Source: Pseudomonas sp. LRP2-20 (GTDB lineage Bacteria; Pseudomonadota; Gammaproteobacteria; Pseudomonadales; Pseudomonadaceae). Taken from it: 64,000 nucleotides of DNA. Shown here in pieces: positions 1 to 8,564 of the stretch; position 1 is the stretch's first letter; each line of letters starts with the position of its first letter. The stretch covers positions 3,044,001 to 3,108,000 of the forward strand of contig NZ_AP025944.1 of assembly GCF_024349685.1 (NCBI RefSeq), given 5' to 3'. A program made the position numbers and the translations under genes. Below the pieces are notes generated by a model. That model had not been told where the DNA came from, ran no database searches, and was given only the letters and a program-made list of their open reading frames with translations.

Positions 1-1
1 G

Positions 2-1144
2 AATTCCCTCGACGACCTGGCGAAGTTCCCCTTCACCGGCAAGAACGACCTGCGCGACAACTACCCCTATGGCATGTTCGCGGTGCCCCAGGAAGAGGTG
101 GTGCGCCTGCACGCCTCCAGCGGCACCACCGGCAAGCCGACCGTGGTCGGTTACACGCAGAACGACATCGACACCTGGGCCAACGTGGTCGCCCGCTCGA
201 TCCGTGCCGCCGGCGGGCGCAAGGGCGACAAGGTGCATGTGTCCTACGGCTATGGCCTGTTCACCGGCGGCCTGGGTGCTCATTACGGTGCCGAACGCCT
301 GGGCTGCACGGTGATCCCGATGTCTGGCGGCCAGACCGAGAAGCAGGTGCAGCTGATCCGCGACTTCCAGCCCGACATCATCATGGTCACGCCGTCCTAC
401 ATGCTCAACCTCGCCGACGAGATCGAGCGCCAGGGCATCGACCCCAATGACCTGAAGCTGCGCCTGGGCATCTTTGGCGCCGAGCCGTGGACCGACGAGC
501 TGCGCCGCTCCATCGAGCAGCGCCTGGGCATCGATGCCCTGGATATCTATGGCCTGTCGGAGATCATGGGCCCGGGTGTGGCCATGGAATGCATCGAGAC
601 CAAGGATGGCCCGACCATCTGGGAGGACCACTTCTACCCCGAGATCATCGACCCGGTGACCGGCGCGGTGCTGCCGGACGGGCAGCTGGGCGAGCTGGTG
701 TTCACCTCGCTGAGCAAGGAAGCGCTGCCGATGGTGCGCTACCGCACCCGCGACCTGACCCGCCTGCTGCCGGGCACGGCGCGGCCGATGCGGCGCATTG
801 GCAAGATCACCGGGCGCAGTGACGACATGCTGATCATTCGCGGGGTGAACGTGTTCCCGACACAGATCGAGGAGCAGGTGCTTAAAATAAAACAGCTTTC
901 AGAGCTTTATGAGATTCATCTGTATCGCAATGGCAACCTTGACAGCGTCGAGGTGCACGTGGAGTTGCGTGCGGAATGCCAGCACCTGGATGAGCCGCAG
1001 CGCAAGCTGGTTGTTGGTGAGCTGGGTAAGCAGATCAAGACCTATATCGGCCTCAGCACCCAGGTGATTTTGCAGCCTTGCGGCACGCTCAAGCGCTCCG
1101 AGGGCAAGGCTTGCCATGTGTTTGACAAACGGTTGGCCAGCTGA
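2..1144 (+). CDS. paaK: Phenylacetate-CoA ligase, 5' end cut by window
   Basis: This enzyme makes phenylacetyl-CoA from phenylacetate, CoA and ATP, the first step of the aerobic hybrid phenylacetate pathway. The reading frame is open from base 2, so the first codons lie outside the window; 380 residues are visible against about 440 in the family, so roughly 60 are missing. The adenylate-forming signature with SSGTTGKPT is near visible residue 38, the acyl-adenylate motif YGLSEIMGPG follows, and the C-terminal swivel domain carries GRSDDMLIIRGVNVFP. It is followed by a clear terminator, so it is probably not co-transcribed with paaA. In P. putida literature the same gene is called paaF. Identity is very secure. 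Confidence 0.95.
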   Translation, partial: NSLDDLAKFPFTGKNDLRDNYPYGMFAVPQEEVVRLHASSGTTGKPTVVGYTQNDIDTWANVVARSIRAAGGRKGDKVHVSYGYGLFTGGLGAHYGAERLGCTVIPMSGGQTEKQVQLIRDFQPDIIMVTPSYMLNLADEIERQGIDPNDLKLRLGIFGAEPWTDELRRSIEQRLGIDALDIYGLSEIMGPGVAMECIETKDGPTIWEDHFYPEIIDPVTGAVLPDGQLGELVFTSLSKEALPMVRYRTRDLTRLLPGTARPMRRIGKITGRSDDMLIIRGVNVFPTQIEEQVLKIKQLSELYEIHLYRNGNLDSVEVHVELRAECQHLDEPQRKLVVGELGKQIKTYIGLSTQVILQPCGTLKRSEGKACHVFDKRLAS

Positions 1145-1163
1145 GTCATCGGCTGCCTTTTCG

Positions 1164-1191
1164 GCCCCGGTATCGTCCGGGGCTTTTTTTT
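1164..1191 (+). terminator. Rho-independent terminator after the ligase gene
   Basis: A 7-bp perfect stem (GCCCCGG / CCGGGGC, 1164-1170 and 1177-1183) with a 6-nt loop is followed directly by eight T residues. It lies 20 bases after the ligase stop codon and separates this gene from the paaA transcript. Confidence 0.9.
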
Positions 1192-1223
1192 GTCCGGCGC
1201 GAGGGTTTCTGCGCCTGTGAGAC

Positions 1224-1440
1224 CGAGCGCCGCCCGCGCGGCGCATCGCGAGCTTTGCTCGCTCCTACGTTTGTTTCGGGCCAATTTTTCCTGGGGGATT
1301 TGCGCGCGAACGCCTTGGCGCCTGACTCGGTATCGCGTCGTACCAACAAGGCGGTCGCGCGCGCCTGTCACAGGCGTTACTGGCCCGAAACAAACGTAGG
1401 AGCGAGCAAAGCTCGCGATGCGCCGCGCGGGCGGCGCTCG
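1224..1440. repeat. 60-bp perfect inverted repeat pair, REP-like element
   Basis: Bases 1224-1283 and 1381-1440 are exact reverse complements over 60 bp and flank a 97-bp centre. The inner part of each arm contains a Pseudomonas REP-like hairpin (CGAGCTTTGCTCG) and the outer part is a GC-only stretch. The element fills most of the gap between the ligase terminator and the paaA promoter and contains no credible gene. It may be a paired-REP mosaic or a non-autonomous mobile element. The centre itself carries a small hairpin (GCGCCTGTCACAGGCG, 1361-1376). Confidence 0.8.
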
Positions 1441-1497
1441 ATTTCCGCCCCACCCCTACCTCAAGCCAAACTCCCTAAGCGACACACAAATATCATT

Positions 1498-1544
1498 TGA
1501 TACACACAAAACCTTTTGACGTTATGTTTTGTATCGCTTACAAA
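1498..1544 (+). promoter_or_regulatory. paaA promoter with PaaX-like operator
   Basis: TTGACG (1516-1521) and TACAAA (1539-1544) are separated by exactly 17 bp, a good sigma70 arrangement, and place the transcript start about 22 nt before the paaA start codon. Overlapping it is an inverted repeat TGATAC (1498-1503) and GTATCG (1531-1536) separated by exactly 27 bases. From memory, the E. coli PaaX repressor recognises TGATTC-N27-GAATCA, so both half-site type and spacing agree. Binding would block RNA polymerase until phenylacetyl-CoA releases the repressor. No paaX gene is in the window. Confidence 0.65.
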
Positions 1545-1572
1545 TGACTCATGCCTTAGCAGGAGTCGCAAC

Positions 1573-2562
1573 ATGTACGCACAGCTAGTGGAAACCGGAG
1601 TCAAGCGCGTCAAGTCGCTGGAAGAGATGTCCCCCGAAGAGCGCAACTTCCAGGAAAAGATCGACGCCGAAATCAAGATCGAAGCCAAGAACTGGATGCC
1701 CGAGGCCTACCGCCAGACCCTGATCCGGCAGATCTCCCAGCACGCCCACTCGGAAATCGTCGGCATGCTGCCCGAAGGCAACTGGGTCACCCGTGCCCCC
1801 AGCCTCAAGCGCAAGCTGCAACTGATGGCCAAGATCCAGGACGAAGCCGGCCACGGCCTGTACCTGTACAGCGCCATGGAAACCCTCGGTGCCGACCGCG
1901 ACGAAGAGATCGCCAAGCTGCACAGCGGCAAGGCCAAGTATTCGAGCATCTTCAACTACCCGACCCTGAGCTGGGCCGACATGGGCGCCGTGGGCTGGCT
2001 GGTCGATGGCGCTGCCATCGTCAACCAGGTGGTGCTGCAGCGCACCTCCTACGGCCCCTACTCCCGCGCCATGATCCGTATCTGCAAGGAAGAGAGCTTC
2101 CACCAGCGCCAGGGCTACGAACTGCTGCTGACCATGATGCGCGAGGGCACCCAGGCGCAGAAGGACATGGTCCAGGACGCCATCAACCGCCTCTGGTGGC
2201 CAGCGCTGATGATGTTCGGCCCAAGCGACGAGCATTCCCCCAACAGCGCCCAGTCGATGGCCTGGAAGATCAAGCGCCAGACCAACGACGAGCTGCGCCA
2301 GCGCTTCGTCGACCAGACCGTGCCCCAGCTCGAACTGCTCGGTTGCACCGCCCCCGACCCGGACCTGAAGTGGAACGCCGAGCGCGGCCACTACGACTTC
2401 GGCGAGATCCAGTGGGACGAGTTCTACGAAGTCATCAAAGGCAACGGCCCCTGCAACCAGGAACGCGTCGCCACCCGGCGCAAGGCCATCGAGGATGGTG
2501 CCTGGGTGCGCGAAGCGGCCGTGGCCTATGCACGCAAGCAACAGAACAAGAACGCCGCCTGA
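1573..2562 (+). CDS. paaA: Phenylacetyl-CoA 1,2-epoxidase catalytic subunit PaaA
   Basis: This is the di-iron oxygenase subunit of the multicomponent PaaABCE enzyme, which epoxidises the aromatic ring of phenylacetyl-CoA. The 329-residue protein matches the family length. Two ExxH iron-ligand motifs are visible, EAGH at residues 91-94 and ESFH at 174-177. The ATG at 1573 is chosen because AGGAG lies at 1561-1565 and the promoter just upstream gives a short leader; a longer in-frame TTG start at 1516 would lie inside the -35 box. It is the first gene of the run paaA to paaE. P. putida literature uses the name paaG. Confidence 0.97.
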   Translation: MYAQLVETGVKRVKSLEEMSPEERNFQEKIDAEIKIEAKNWMPEAYRQTLIRQISQHAHSEIVGMLPEGNWVTRAPSLKRKLQLMAKIQDEAGHGLYLYSAMETLGADRDEEIAKLHSGKAKYSSIFNYPTLSWADMGAVGWLVDGAAIVNQVVLQRTSYGPYSRAMIRICKEESFHQRQGYELLLTMMREGTQAQKDMVQDAINRLWWPALMMFGPSDEHSPNSAQSMAWKIKRQTNDELRQRFVDQTVPQLELLGCTAPDPDLKWNAERGHYDFGEIQWDEFYEVIKGNGPCNQERVATRRKAIEDGAWVREAAVAYARKQQNKNAA

Positions 2563-2587
2563 GCGGCGATTGATGCGGAGATCGAAA

Positions 2588-2869
2588 ATGTCTGTCTGGA
2601 CCCTCTACGAAGTGTTCGTGCGCAGCAAGCACGGCCTTAACCACAAGCATGTCGGCAGCGTGCATGCCGCCGACGCCGCCATGGCCATCGAGAACGCCCG
2701 CGAGCTGTACACCCGCCGCAGCGAAGGCGTGAGCCTGTGGGTGGTGCCGTCGGCGCTGATCACCGCCTCCTCGCCCGACGAGAAAGACCCGCTGTTCGCC
2801 CCCTCGGACGACAAGGTCTACCGCCACGCCAGCTTCTACGAACTGCCCGACGAAGTCGGGCACATGTGA
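2588..2869 (+). CDS. paaB: Phenylacetyl-CoA epoxidase subunit PaaB
   Basis: A small 93-residue subunit of the phenylacetyl-CoA 1,2-epoxidase that is needed for activity of the oxygenase complex. The start MSVWTLYEVFVRSKHGLNHK and the end with SFYELPDEVGHM are typical of the family. The ATG at 2588 follows a GGAG at 2577-2580. It lies 25 bases after paaA and 8 bases before paaC, consistent with one polycistronic message. No catalytic motif is expected or seen. Confidence 0.96.
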   Translation: MSVWTLYEVFVRSKHGLNHKHVGSVHAADAAMAIENARELYTRRSEGVSLWVVPSALITASSPDEKDPLFAPSDDKVYRHASFYELPDEVGHM

Positions 2870-2877
2870 GGTTGGCC

Positions 2878-3636
2878 ATGCACAAGCACGATCTGATCCC
2901 GTATTTGCTGCTGCTCGGCGACAGCGCCCTGATCCAGGGCCAGCGCCTGTGCGAATGGTGCGGCCACGCGCCGGCACTGGAAGAAGAACTGGCGTTGATG
3001 AACGTCGGCCTCGACCTGGTGGGCCAGGCGCGCAACTGGCTGGAGTACGCCGCCGAGCTGCTGGACGACGGCCGCGACGCCGATGCCCTGGCGTTCCGCC
3101 GCGACGAGCGCGCATTCCGCAACCTGCTGCTGGTCGAGCAACCCAATGGCGACTTCGCCGTGACCATGACCAAACAGTTCCTTTACGACGCCTGGCACCA
3201 TGCCGTGCTGCAGGGCCTGGTCGAATCGAACGACGAGCGTATCGCTGGCATTGCCGCCAAGGCCTTGAAAGAAGTCACCTATCACCTGCGCCGCTCTGCC
3301 GAATGGGTGCAGCGCCTGGGTGGCGGCACCGAAGAAAGCCGCCGGCGCATGCTCGACGCGATCCCGGCGCTGTGGCGCTTCACCGTCGAGCTCAGCGCCG
3401 GCAGCGACAACGAGGTGCAACTGGCACAGGCGGGCATTGCCGCCGACCCGGCGGCGGTCGCTGCAGCCTGGCTGAAACAGGTGAGCGCGATCTTCGAGTC
3501 GGTCGAGCTGCCGCTGCCCAAGGCCGCCAGCCACTTCTACCTCAACGGCCGCCAGGGCCTGCACACCGAGCACCTGGGCTTGCTGCTGGCCGAAATGCAG
3601 TTCCTGCCAAGGGCCTACCCCGATGCAACCTGGTGA
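2878..3636 (+). CDS. paaC: Phenylacetyl-CoA epoxidase structural subunit PaaC
   Basis: A 252-residue helical protein of the ferritin-like fold that pairs with PaaA as the structural subunit of the epoxidase. The sequence begins MHKHDLIPYLLLLGDSALIQ and contains QRLCEWCGHAP, typical of PaaC. ATG at 2878 is chosen because longer in-frame starts would read through most of paaB. Its 3' end overlaps the start of paaD by 14 bases, suggesting coupled translation. Confidence 0.95.
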   Translation: MHKHDLIPYLLLLGDSALIQGQRLCEWCGHAPALEEELALMNVGLDLVGQARNWLEYAAELLDDGRDADALAFRRDERAFRNLLLVEQPNGDFAVTMTKQFLYDAWHHAVLQGLVESNDERIAGIAAKALKEVTYHLRRSAEWVQRLGGGTEESRRRMLDAIPALWRFTVELSAGSDNEVQLAQAGIAADPAAVAAAWLKQVSAIFESVELPLPKAASHFYLNGRQGLHTEHLGLLLAEMQFLPRAYPDATW

Positions 3637-4156
3637 GCTGATTGCCGGCGACCGCGGCGCCCGCGCCCAGCAAAGCGGCGACCTGGCAAAGGCCTGGGAG
3701 GTACTGAGCCAGGTCATGGACCCGGAAGTGCCCGTGGTCAGCGTGGTCGACCTGGGGATCGTGCGCGATCTGGGCTGGCGAGCCGGCCACCTGCACCTGG
3801 TGGTTACGCCGACCTATTCCGGTTGCCCGGCCACCGAGGTGATCGAGGGTGATATTCGCCAGGCGCTGGAGCAGGCCGGCTTCACCGCGCCGGACCTGGA
3901 GCGCCGGCTGACCCCGGCCTGGAGCACCGACTGGATCAGCGAACTGGGCCGCGAACGCCTGCGCGCCTATGGCATCGCCCCTCCGCAAGGCAGCGCCAGC
4001 AAGCGCAGCCTGCTCGGCGAAGCCCCAGACGTGTGCTGCCCGCAATGCGGCAGCCGCCATACCGAATTGCTCAGCCAGTTCGGCTCCACGGCCTGCAAGG
4101 CGCTGTATCGCTGCCGCGATTGCCTGGAGCCGTTCGACTATTTCAAATGCATTTGA
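3623..4156 (+). CDS. paaD: Phenylacetate pathway Fe-S assembly protein PaaD
   Basis: PaaD belongs to the MIP18/DUF59 family and is thought to help mature the iron-sulfur reductase of the epoxidase. The 177-residue protein has the DUF59 region at roughly residues 20-95 with TYSGCPATEVI, and a C-terminal zinc-ribbon-like module in which CCPQCGS is followed by YRCRDC. The start overlaps paaC by 14 bases and the stop is 15 bases before paaE. Identity is secure from sequence and position; the maturation role is family knowledge. Confidence 0.94.
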   Translation: MQPGELIAGDRGARAQQSGDLAKAWEVLSQVMDPEVPVVSVVDLGIVRDLGWRAGHLHLVVTPTYSGCPATEVIEGDIRQALEQAGFTAPDLERRLTPAWSTDWISELGRERLRAYGIAPPQGSASKRSLLGEAPDVCCPQCGSRHTELLSQFGSTACKALYRCRDCLEPFDYFKCI

Positions 4157-4171
4157 GCCGTGGAGACCACC

Positions 4172-5248
4172 ATGAGCCAGTTTCACAGCCTGACCATCAA
4201 GCAAGTGCGCAACGAGACCCGTGACGCCGTGTCGATCGCTTTCGACGTGCCGGCGCACCTGCAGGAGGCCTTCCGCTTCACCCAGGGCCAGTACCTGGTG
4301 ATGCGCACCCAGCTGGGCAACGAAGAAGTCCGCCGTTCCTACTCCATTTGCAGCGCCGTGCAGGATGGCGAGCTGCGGGTGGCCGTCAAGCGCGTGCCCG
4401 GTGGGCGCTTCTCCGCGTTTGCCAACGAAGTGCTCAAGGCCGGCCAGCAGCTGGACGTGATGCCGCCCTCGGGCAGCTTCTTCGTGCCGCTGGACCCGGC
4501 GCGCCAGGGCAATTACCTGGGCGTGGCCGCCGGCAGCGGCATCACACCGATCCTGTCGATCATCGCCACCACCCTGGCCCGCGAGCCGCACAGCCGCTTC
4601 ACCCTGCTGTACGGCAACCGCTCCAGTTCCGGCGCGCTGTTCCGCGACAAGCTCGAAGACCTGAAGAACCGTTACCTCGACCGTCTCAACCTGATTTTCG
4701 TGTTCAGCCGCGAGCAGCAGGATGTCGACCTGTACAACGGCCGCATCGACGCCGACAAGTGCGGCCAGCTGTTCTCACGCTGGATGGACGTGTCCGGCCT
4801 TGACGCCGCGTTCATCTGCGGCCCGCAGGCGATGACCGAGACCGTGCGCGACAGCCTGCAGGCCAACGGCATGGCCAAGGAGCGCATCCACTTCGAACTG
4901 TTCGCCGCCGCCGGCAATGAAGCCCGTCGCGAAGCCCGTGAGGCCGCACGCCAGGTGGATTCGGCGCTCAGCCATATCACCGTGATCAGCGACGGCCGCG
5001 CGCTGAGCTTCGACCTGCCGCGCAATACCCAGAACGTGCTGGATGCCGGCAATGCCATCGGCGCCGAACTGCCCTACTCGTGCAAGGCCGGGGTGTGCTC
5101 GACCTGCAAGTGCCGGGTGATCGAGGGTGAGGTGGAGATGGACAGCAACCATGCCCTGGAGGACTACGAAGTGGCGGCCGGGTATGTGCTGTCGTGCCAG
5201 ACCTACCCGGTGAGCGACAAGGTGGTGCTCGACTTCGACCAGCTTTGA
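4172..5248 (+). CDS. paaE: Phenylacetyl-CoA epoxidase reductase PaaE
   Basis: This 358-residue reductase passes electrons from NADPH through FAD and a plant-type 2Fe-2S cluster to the PaaA di-iron centre. The FAD-binding motif RSYS is at residues 55-58, the nucleotide-binding segment includes GVAAGSGITPILSI, and the C-terminal ferredoxin domain has cluster cysteines C304, C309, C312 and C342. The ATG at 4172 follows GGAG by 6 bases; an upstream GTG at 4160 is less likely. It ends the paaABCDE run and is followed by a REP pair. Confidence 0.96.
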   Translation: MSQFHSLTIKQVRNETRDAVSIAFDVPAHLQEAFRFTQGQYLVMRTQLGNEEVRRSYSICSAVQDGELRVAVKRVPGGRFSAFANEVLKAGQQLDVMPPSGSFFVPLDPARQGNYLGVAAGSGITPILSIIATTLAREPHSRFTLLYGNRSSSGALFRDKLEDLKNRYLDRLNLIFVFSREQQDVDLYNGRIDADKCGQLFSRWMDVSGLDAAFICGPQAMTETVRDSLQANGMAKERIHFELFAAAGNEARREAREAARQVDSALSHITVISDGRALSFDLPRNTQNVLDAGNAIGAELPYSCKAGVCSTCKCRVIEGEVEMDSNHALEDYEVAAGYVLSCQTYPVSDKVVLDFDQL

Positions 5249-5260
5249 CACCGCGTCGCC

Positions 5261-5351
5261 CTTTTCGCGGGTGAACCCGCCCCCACAGGAATCCCATTGC
5301 CCTTGAGTACTGCACCGTACCTGTGGGAGCGGGCTTGCCCGCGAAGAGGCC
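5261..5351. repeat. Inverted pair of Pseudomonas REP sequences
   Basis: Two REP units in opposite orientation lie between paaE and the DUF485 gene. The left unit (5261-5289) reads CTTTTCGCGGGTGAACCCGC, then CCCCACAGG, and the right unit (5320-5351) starts CCTGTGGGAGCGGGCTTGCC. Each forms a GC-rich hairpin, and the pair could fold into a larger structure that protects the paaABCDE message from 3' decay. Confidence 0.85.
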
Positions 5352-5412
5352 ATCAGCAACACCCCAAAGTGACCTGATTACAACAATTACAAAACCAAAG
5401 AGATCGCTTGCC

Positions 5413-5721
5413 ATGACCCCGGAACACATCGAAAGCATCGCCAACCACCCCGACTTCCAGCACCTGGTCCAGCGTAAACGCCGCCTCAACGGCGGCCTGA
5501 CCCTGGCGATGCTGGTCATCTACTACGGCTTCGTCCTGCTGGTGGCGTTCTCGCCGAGCACCCTCGGCCAGTCCCTGAGCGGCGGCGTGACCACCGTCGG
5601 CATGCTGGTTGGCGTGCTGATGGTGCTGCTGTCGTTCGCCCTTACCGGCATCTACGTGCACCGCGCCAACAACGTGCTCGACCCGCTCAACGACAAGGTC
5701 AAGCAGGAGTGCGCACAATGA
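5413..5721 (+). CDS. DUF485 small membrane protein upstream of PaaL
   Basis: A 102-residue inner-membrane protein with two predicted membrane helices (about residues 25-45 and 58-80) separated by a short polar loop. DUF485 proteins are almost always encoded directly before acetate/phenylacetate-type sodium symporters and are thought to assist them. The stop codon overlaps the permease ATG (ATGA, 5718-5721), which indicates translational coupling. The ATG at 5413 is preferred over an in-frame start inside the upstream REP element. Confidence 0.88.
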   Translation: MTPEHIESIANHPDFQHLVQRKRRLNGGLTLAMLVIYYGFVLLVAFSPSTLGQSLSGGVTTVGMLVGVLMVLLSFALTGIYVHRANNVLDPLNDKVKQECAQ

Positions 5722-7280
5722 ACTGGACTGCCATCTCGATGTTCATGGTGTTCGTCTGCTTCACCTTGCTGGTGACCCGCTGGGCAGCCCTGCGTACTCG
5801 TTCGGCCAGTGACTTCTACACCGCCGGCGGCGGCCTGACCGGCATGCAGAACGGCCTGGCGATCGCCGGGGACATGATCAGCGCGGCGTCGTTCCTCGGC
5901 ATTTCCGCGATGATGTTCCTCAATGGCTACGACGGCCTGCTGTATGCCCTCGGGGTGCTGGCCGGCTGGCCGATCATCCTGTTCCTGATCGCCGAGCGCC
6001 TGCGCAACCTGGGCAAGTACACCTTCGCCGATGTGGTGTCGTATCGCCTGGCACAGACCCCGGTGCGTCTGAGTTCGGCGTTCGGCACCCTGGTGGTGGC
6101 GCTGATGTACCTGGTGGCGCAGATGGTCGGTGCCGGCAAGCTGATCGAGCTGCTGTTCGGCATCAGCTACCTGTACGCGGTGATGCTGGTCGGTGTGCTG
6201 ATGGTCGCCTACGTCACCTTCGGCGGCATGCTGGCCACTACCTGGGTACAGATCATCAAGGCGGTGATGCTGCTGTCCGGTACCAGCTTCATGGCCTTCA
6301 TGGTGCTCAAGCACTTTGGTTTCAGCACTGAAGCGATGTTCGCCAGCGCCGTGGCGGTGCACGCCAAGGGCCAGGCGATCATGGCCCCGGGCGGCCTGCT
6401 GTCGAACCCGGTGGATGCGATTTCGCTGGGCCTGGGCATGATGTTCGGCACCGCCGGCCTGCCGCATATCCTGATGCGCTTCTTCACCGTCAGCGACGCC
6501 AAGGAAGCGCGCAAGAGCGTGTTCTACGCCACCGGCTTCATCGGCTACTTCTACCTGCTGCTGATCGTCATCGGTTTCGGCGCCATCGTCATGGTCGGTA
6601 CCGAGCCTGCTTATCGCGACGCGGCGGGCGCCATCATCGGTGGCGGCAACATGGTCGCCGTGCACCTGGCCCAGGCCGTGGGTGGCAACCTGTTCCTCGG
6701 CTTCATTTCTGCCGTGGCCTTCGCCACCATCCTGGCCGTGGTGGCCGGGCTGGCGTTGTCCGGTGCCTCGGCGGTGTCCCACGACCTGTATGCCTGCGTG
6801 GTGCGCAAGGGCCAGGCCAGCGAACAGGAGGAAATGCGCGTGTCGCGGATCGCCACCCTGGTGATCGGCATGCTCGCCGTGGTGCTGGGCCTGGTGTTCG
6901 AGTCGCAGAACATCGCCTTCCTGTCCGGCCTGGTGCTGGCCGTTGCCGCTTCGGTCAACTTCCCGGTGCTGCTGCTTTCGATGTTCTGGAAGGGCCTGAC
7001 CACCCGTGGCGCGGTGTGCGGCAGCATGGCCGGGCTGGTTTCGGCGGTGGTGCTGGTGGTGCTCGGCCCTGCGGTGTGGGTCAACGTGTTGCACAACCAG
7101 ACGGCACTGTTCCCCTACAGCAACCCGGCGCTGTTCTCGATGAGCCTGGCGTTCCTCGGCGCCTGGGCGTTCTCGGTCAGCGACAGCTCGGAGCGGGCCA
7201 AGCAAGAGCGCGGCCGTTACCTGGCGCAGTTCATCCGCTCCATGACCGGTATCGGCGCCGCCGGCGCCAGCAAGCACTGA
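5718..7280 (+). CDS. paaL: Sodium:solute symporter, PaaL-type phenylacetate permease
   Basis: A 520-residue polytopic protein of the SSS (ActP-like) family with about 13 hydrophobic helices. The segment [20 protein letters not shown] near residue 40 is characteristic of the family. The position inside the phenylacetate cluster, between the epoxidase and the porin, points to phenylacetate as substrate, as reported for PaaL/PhaJ of P. putida U; the sequence alone would equally fit an acetate permease. The ATG at 5718, overlapping the DUF485 stop, is chosen over a GTG nine bases upstream. Confidence 0.9.
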   Translation: MNWTAISMFMVFVCFTLLVTRWAALRTRSASDFYTAGGGLTGMQNGLAIAGDMISAASFLGISAMMFLNGYDGLLYALGVLAGWPIILFLIAERLRNLGKYTFADVVSYRLAQTPVRLSSAFGTLVVALMYLVAQMVGAGKLIELLFGISYLYAVMLVGVLMVAYVTFGGMLATTWVQIIKAVMLLSGTSFMAFMVLKHFGFSTEAMFASAVAVHAKGQAIMAPGGLLSNPVDAISLGLGMMFGTAGLPHILMRFFTVSDAKEARKSVFYATGFIGYFYLLLIVIGFGAIVMVGTEPAYRDAAGAIIGGGNMVAVHLAQAVGGNLFLGFISAVAFATILAVVAGLALSGASAVSHDLYACVVRKGQASEQEEMRVSRIATLVIGMLAVVLGLVFESQNIAFLSGLVLAVAASVNFPVLLLSMFWKGLTTRGAVCGSMAGLVSAVVLVVLGPAVWVNVLHNQTALFPYSNPALFSMSLAFLGAWAFSVSDSSERAKQERGRYLAQFIRSMTGIGAAGASKH

Positions 7281-7307
7281 TCTTTGACAATGTCGGGTAT
7301 AACAACA

Positions 7308-8540
7308 ATGAACCGCATGTACCTCAAATCGGCCGCCTGGCTGGCCACCCTCGCCCTGCCCTTGCCGGCGCTGGCGGACTTCATCGGCGACAGCCACGCT
7401 CGGCTGGAACTGCGCAACCACTACATCAACCGCGACTTCCGCCAGAGCAACGCGCCCCAGGCCAAGGCCGAGGAATGGGCCCAGGGCTTTACCGCGAAAG
7501 TGGAATCGGGCTTCACCGAGGGGCTGGTCGGTGTTGGCCTCGATGCCATGGGCCAGCTGGGCGTCAAGCTCGATTCCAGCCCTGACCGGCGCAACACCGG
7601 CCTGTTGCCGTTCGGCGCAAGCAGCCACGAACCGGTCGACGACTACAGCGAACTGGGGCTGACCGGCAAGGTGCGGGTGGCCAAGAGCACCCTGCGCCTG
7701 GGCACCCTGCAGCCGATATTGCCGGTGGTGGTGTACAACGACACCCGCCTGCTGGCCTCGGCCTTCCAGGGTGGCCAGCTGACCAGCCAGGACATCGACG
7801 GCCTGACCCTCAACGCCGGGCGCCTGAGCAAGGTCAACCTGCGCGATTCCTCCGGCCGCGACGACATGGGCTATGGCGCCGCTACCAGTGACCACCTCGA
7901 CTTTGGCGGCGGCAGCTACGCGCTCACCCCGCAGACCAGCGTCAGCTATTACTACGCCAAGCTGCAGGACATCTACCGCCAGCAGTTTGTCGGCCTGATC
8001 GATACCCGCCCGCTGGGCGAGGGCCTGAGCCTGCGCAGCGACCTGCGCTACTTTGACAGCCGAGAAGATGGCGCCCAGCGCGCCGGCAAGATCGACAACC
8101 GCAACTTCAACGCCATGTTCACCCTCGGCGTGCGGGCCCACAAGTTCACCGCCACCTGGCAACAGATGTCCGGCGACAGCGCCTTCCCGTTCGTCAACGG
8201 CGGCGACCCGTTCACCGTCAACCTGGTGACCTACAACACCTTCACCCGCGCCGGGCTGGACTCGTGGCAGCTGCGCTACGACTACGACTTCGTCGCCCTG
8301 GGCATCCCCGGCCTGAGCTTCATGACCCGCTACACCGATGGCCGCCACGCCGAAACCGCCACGCTCAGCAATGGCCGCGAGCGCGAACGCGACAGCGACC
8401 TCACCTACGTCATCCAGAGCGGCCCGCTCAAGGACGTCAGCCTGCGCTGGCGCAACGTCACCTTCCGTTCCGGCAATGGCCTGACCAACGCCGTGGACGA
8501 AAACCGCCTGATCATCGGCTACACCCTGGCGCTGTGGTAA
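7308..8540 (+). CDS. paaM: OprD-family outer-membrane porin, PaaM-type
   Basis: A 410-residue outer-membrane channel thought to admit phenylacetate, matching PhaK/PaaM of P. putida U. It begins with a signal peptide (MNRMYLKSAAWLATLALPLP, then ALA before the likely cleavage) and ends with a C-terminal aromatic residue (ALW), usual for OMP barrels. Alternating hydrophobic strands run through the whole mature part. Several in-frame starts lie close together (7284, 7290, 7308); 7308 gives the best signal peptide. It is 27 bases after the permease and 24 bases before paaZ. Confidence 0.88.
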   Translation: MNRMYLKSAAWLATLALPLPALADFIGDSHARLELRNHYINRDFRQSNAPQAKAEEWAQGFTAKVESGFTEGLVGVGLDAMGQLGVKLDSSPDRRNTGLLPFGASSHEPVDDYSELGLTGKVRVAKSTLRLGTLQPILPVVVYNDTRLLASAFQGGQLTSQDIDGLTLNAGRLSKVNLRDSSGRDDMGYGAATSDHLDFGGGSYALTPQTSVSYYYAKLQDIYRQQFVGLIDTRPLGEGLSLRSDLRYFDSREDGAQRAGKIDNRNFNAMFTLGVRAHKFTATWQQMSGDSAFPFVNGGDPFTVNLVTYNTFTRAGLDSWQLRYDYDFVALGIPGLSFMTRYTDGRHAETATLSNGRERERDSDLTYVIQSGPLKDVSLRWRNVTFRSGNGLTNAVDENRLIIGYTLALW

Positions 8541-8564
8541 TAGCGCCCACACGAGGAAAACAGC

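Noticed and set aside
1190..1500. Several short open frames between paaK and paaA
   Set aside because: They lie within the 60-bp inverted repeats and the promoter, lack ribosome sites and code for low-complexity Arg/Ala-rich sequence.
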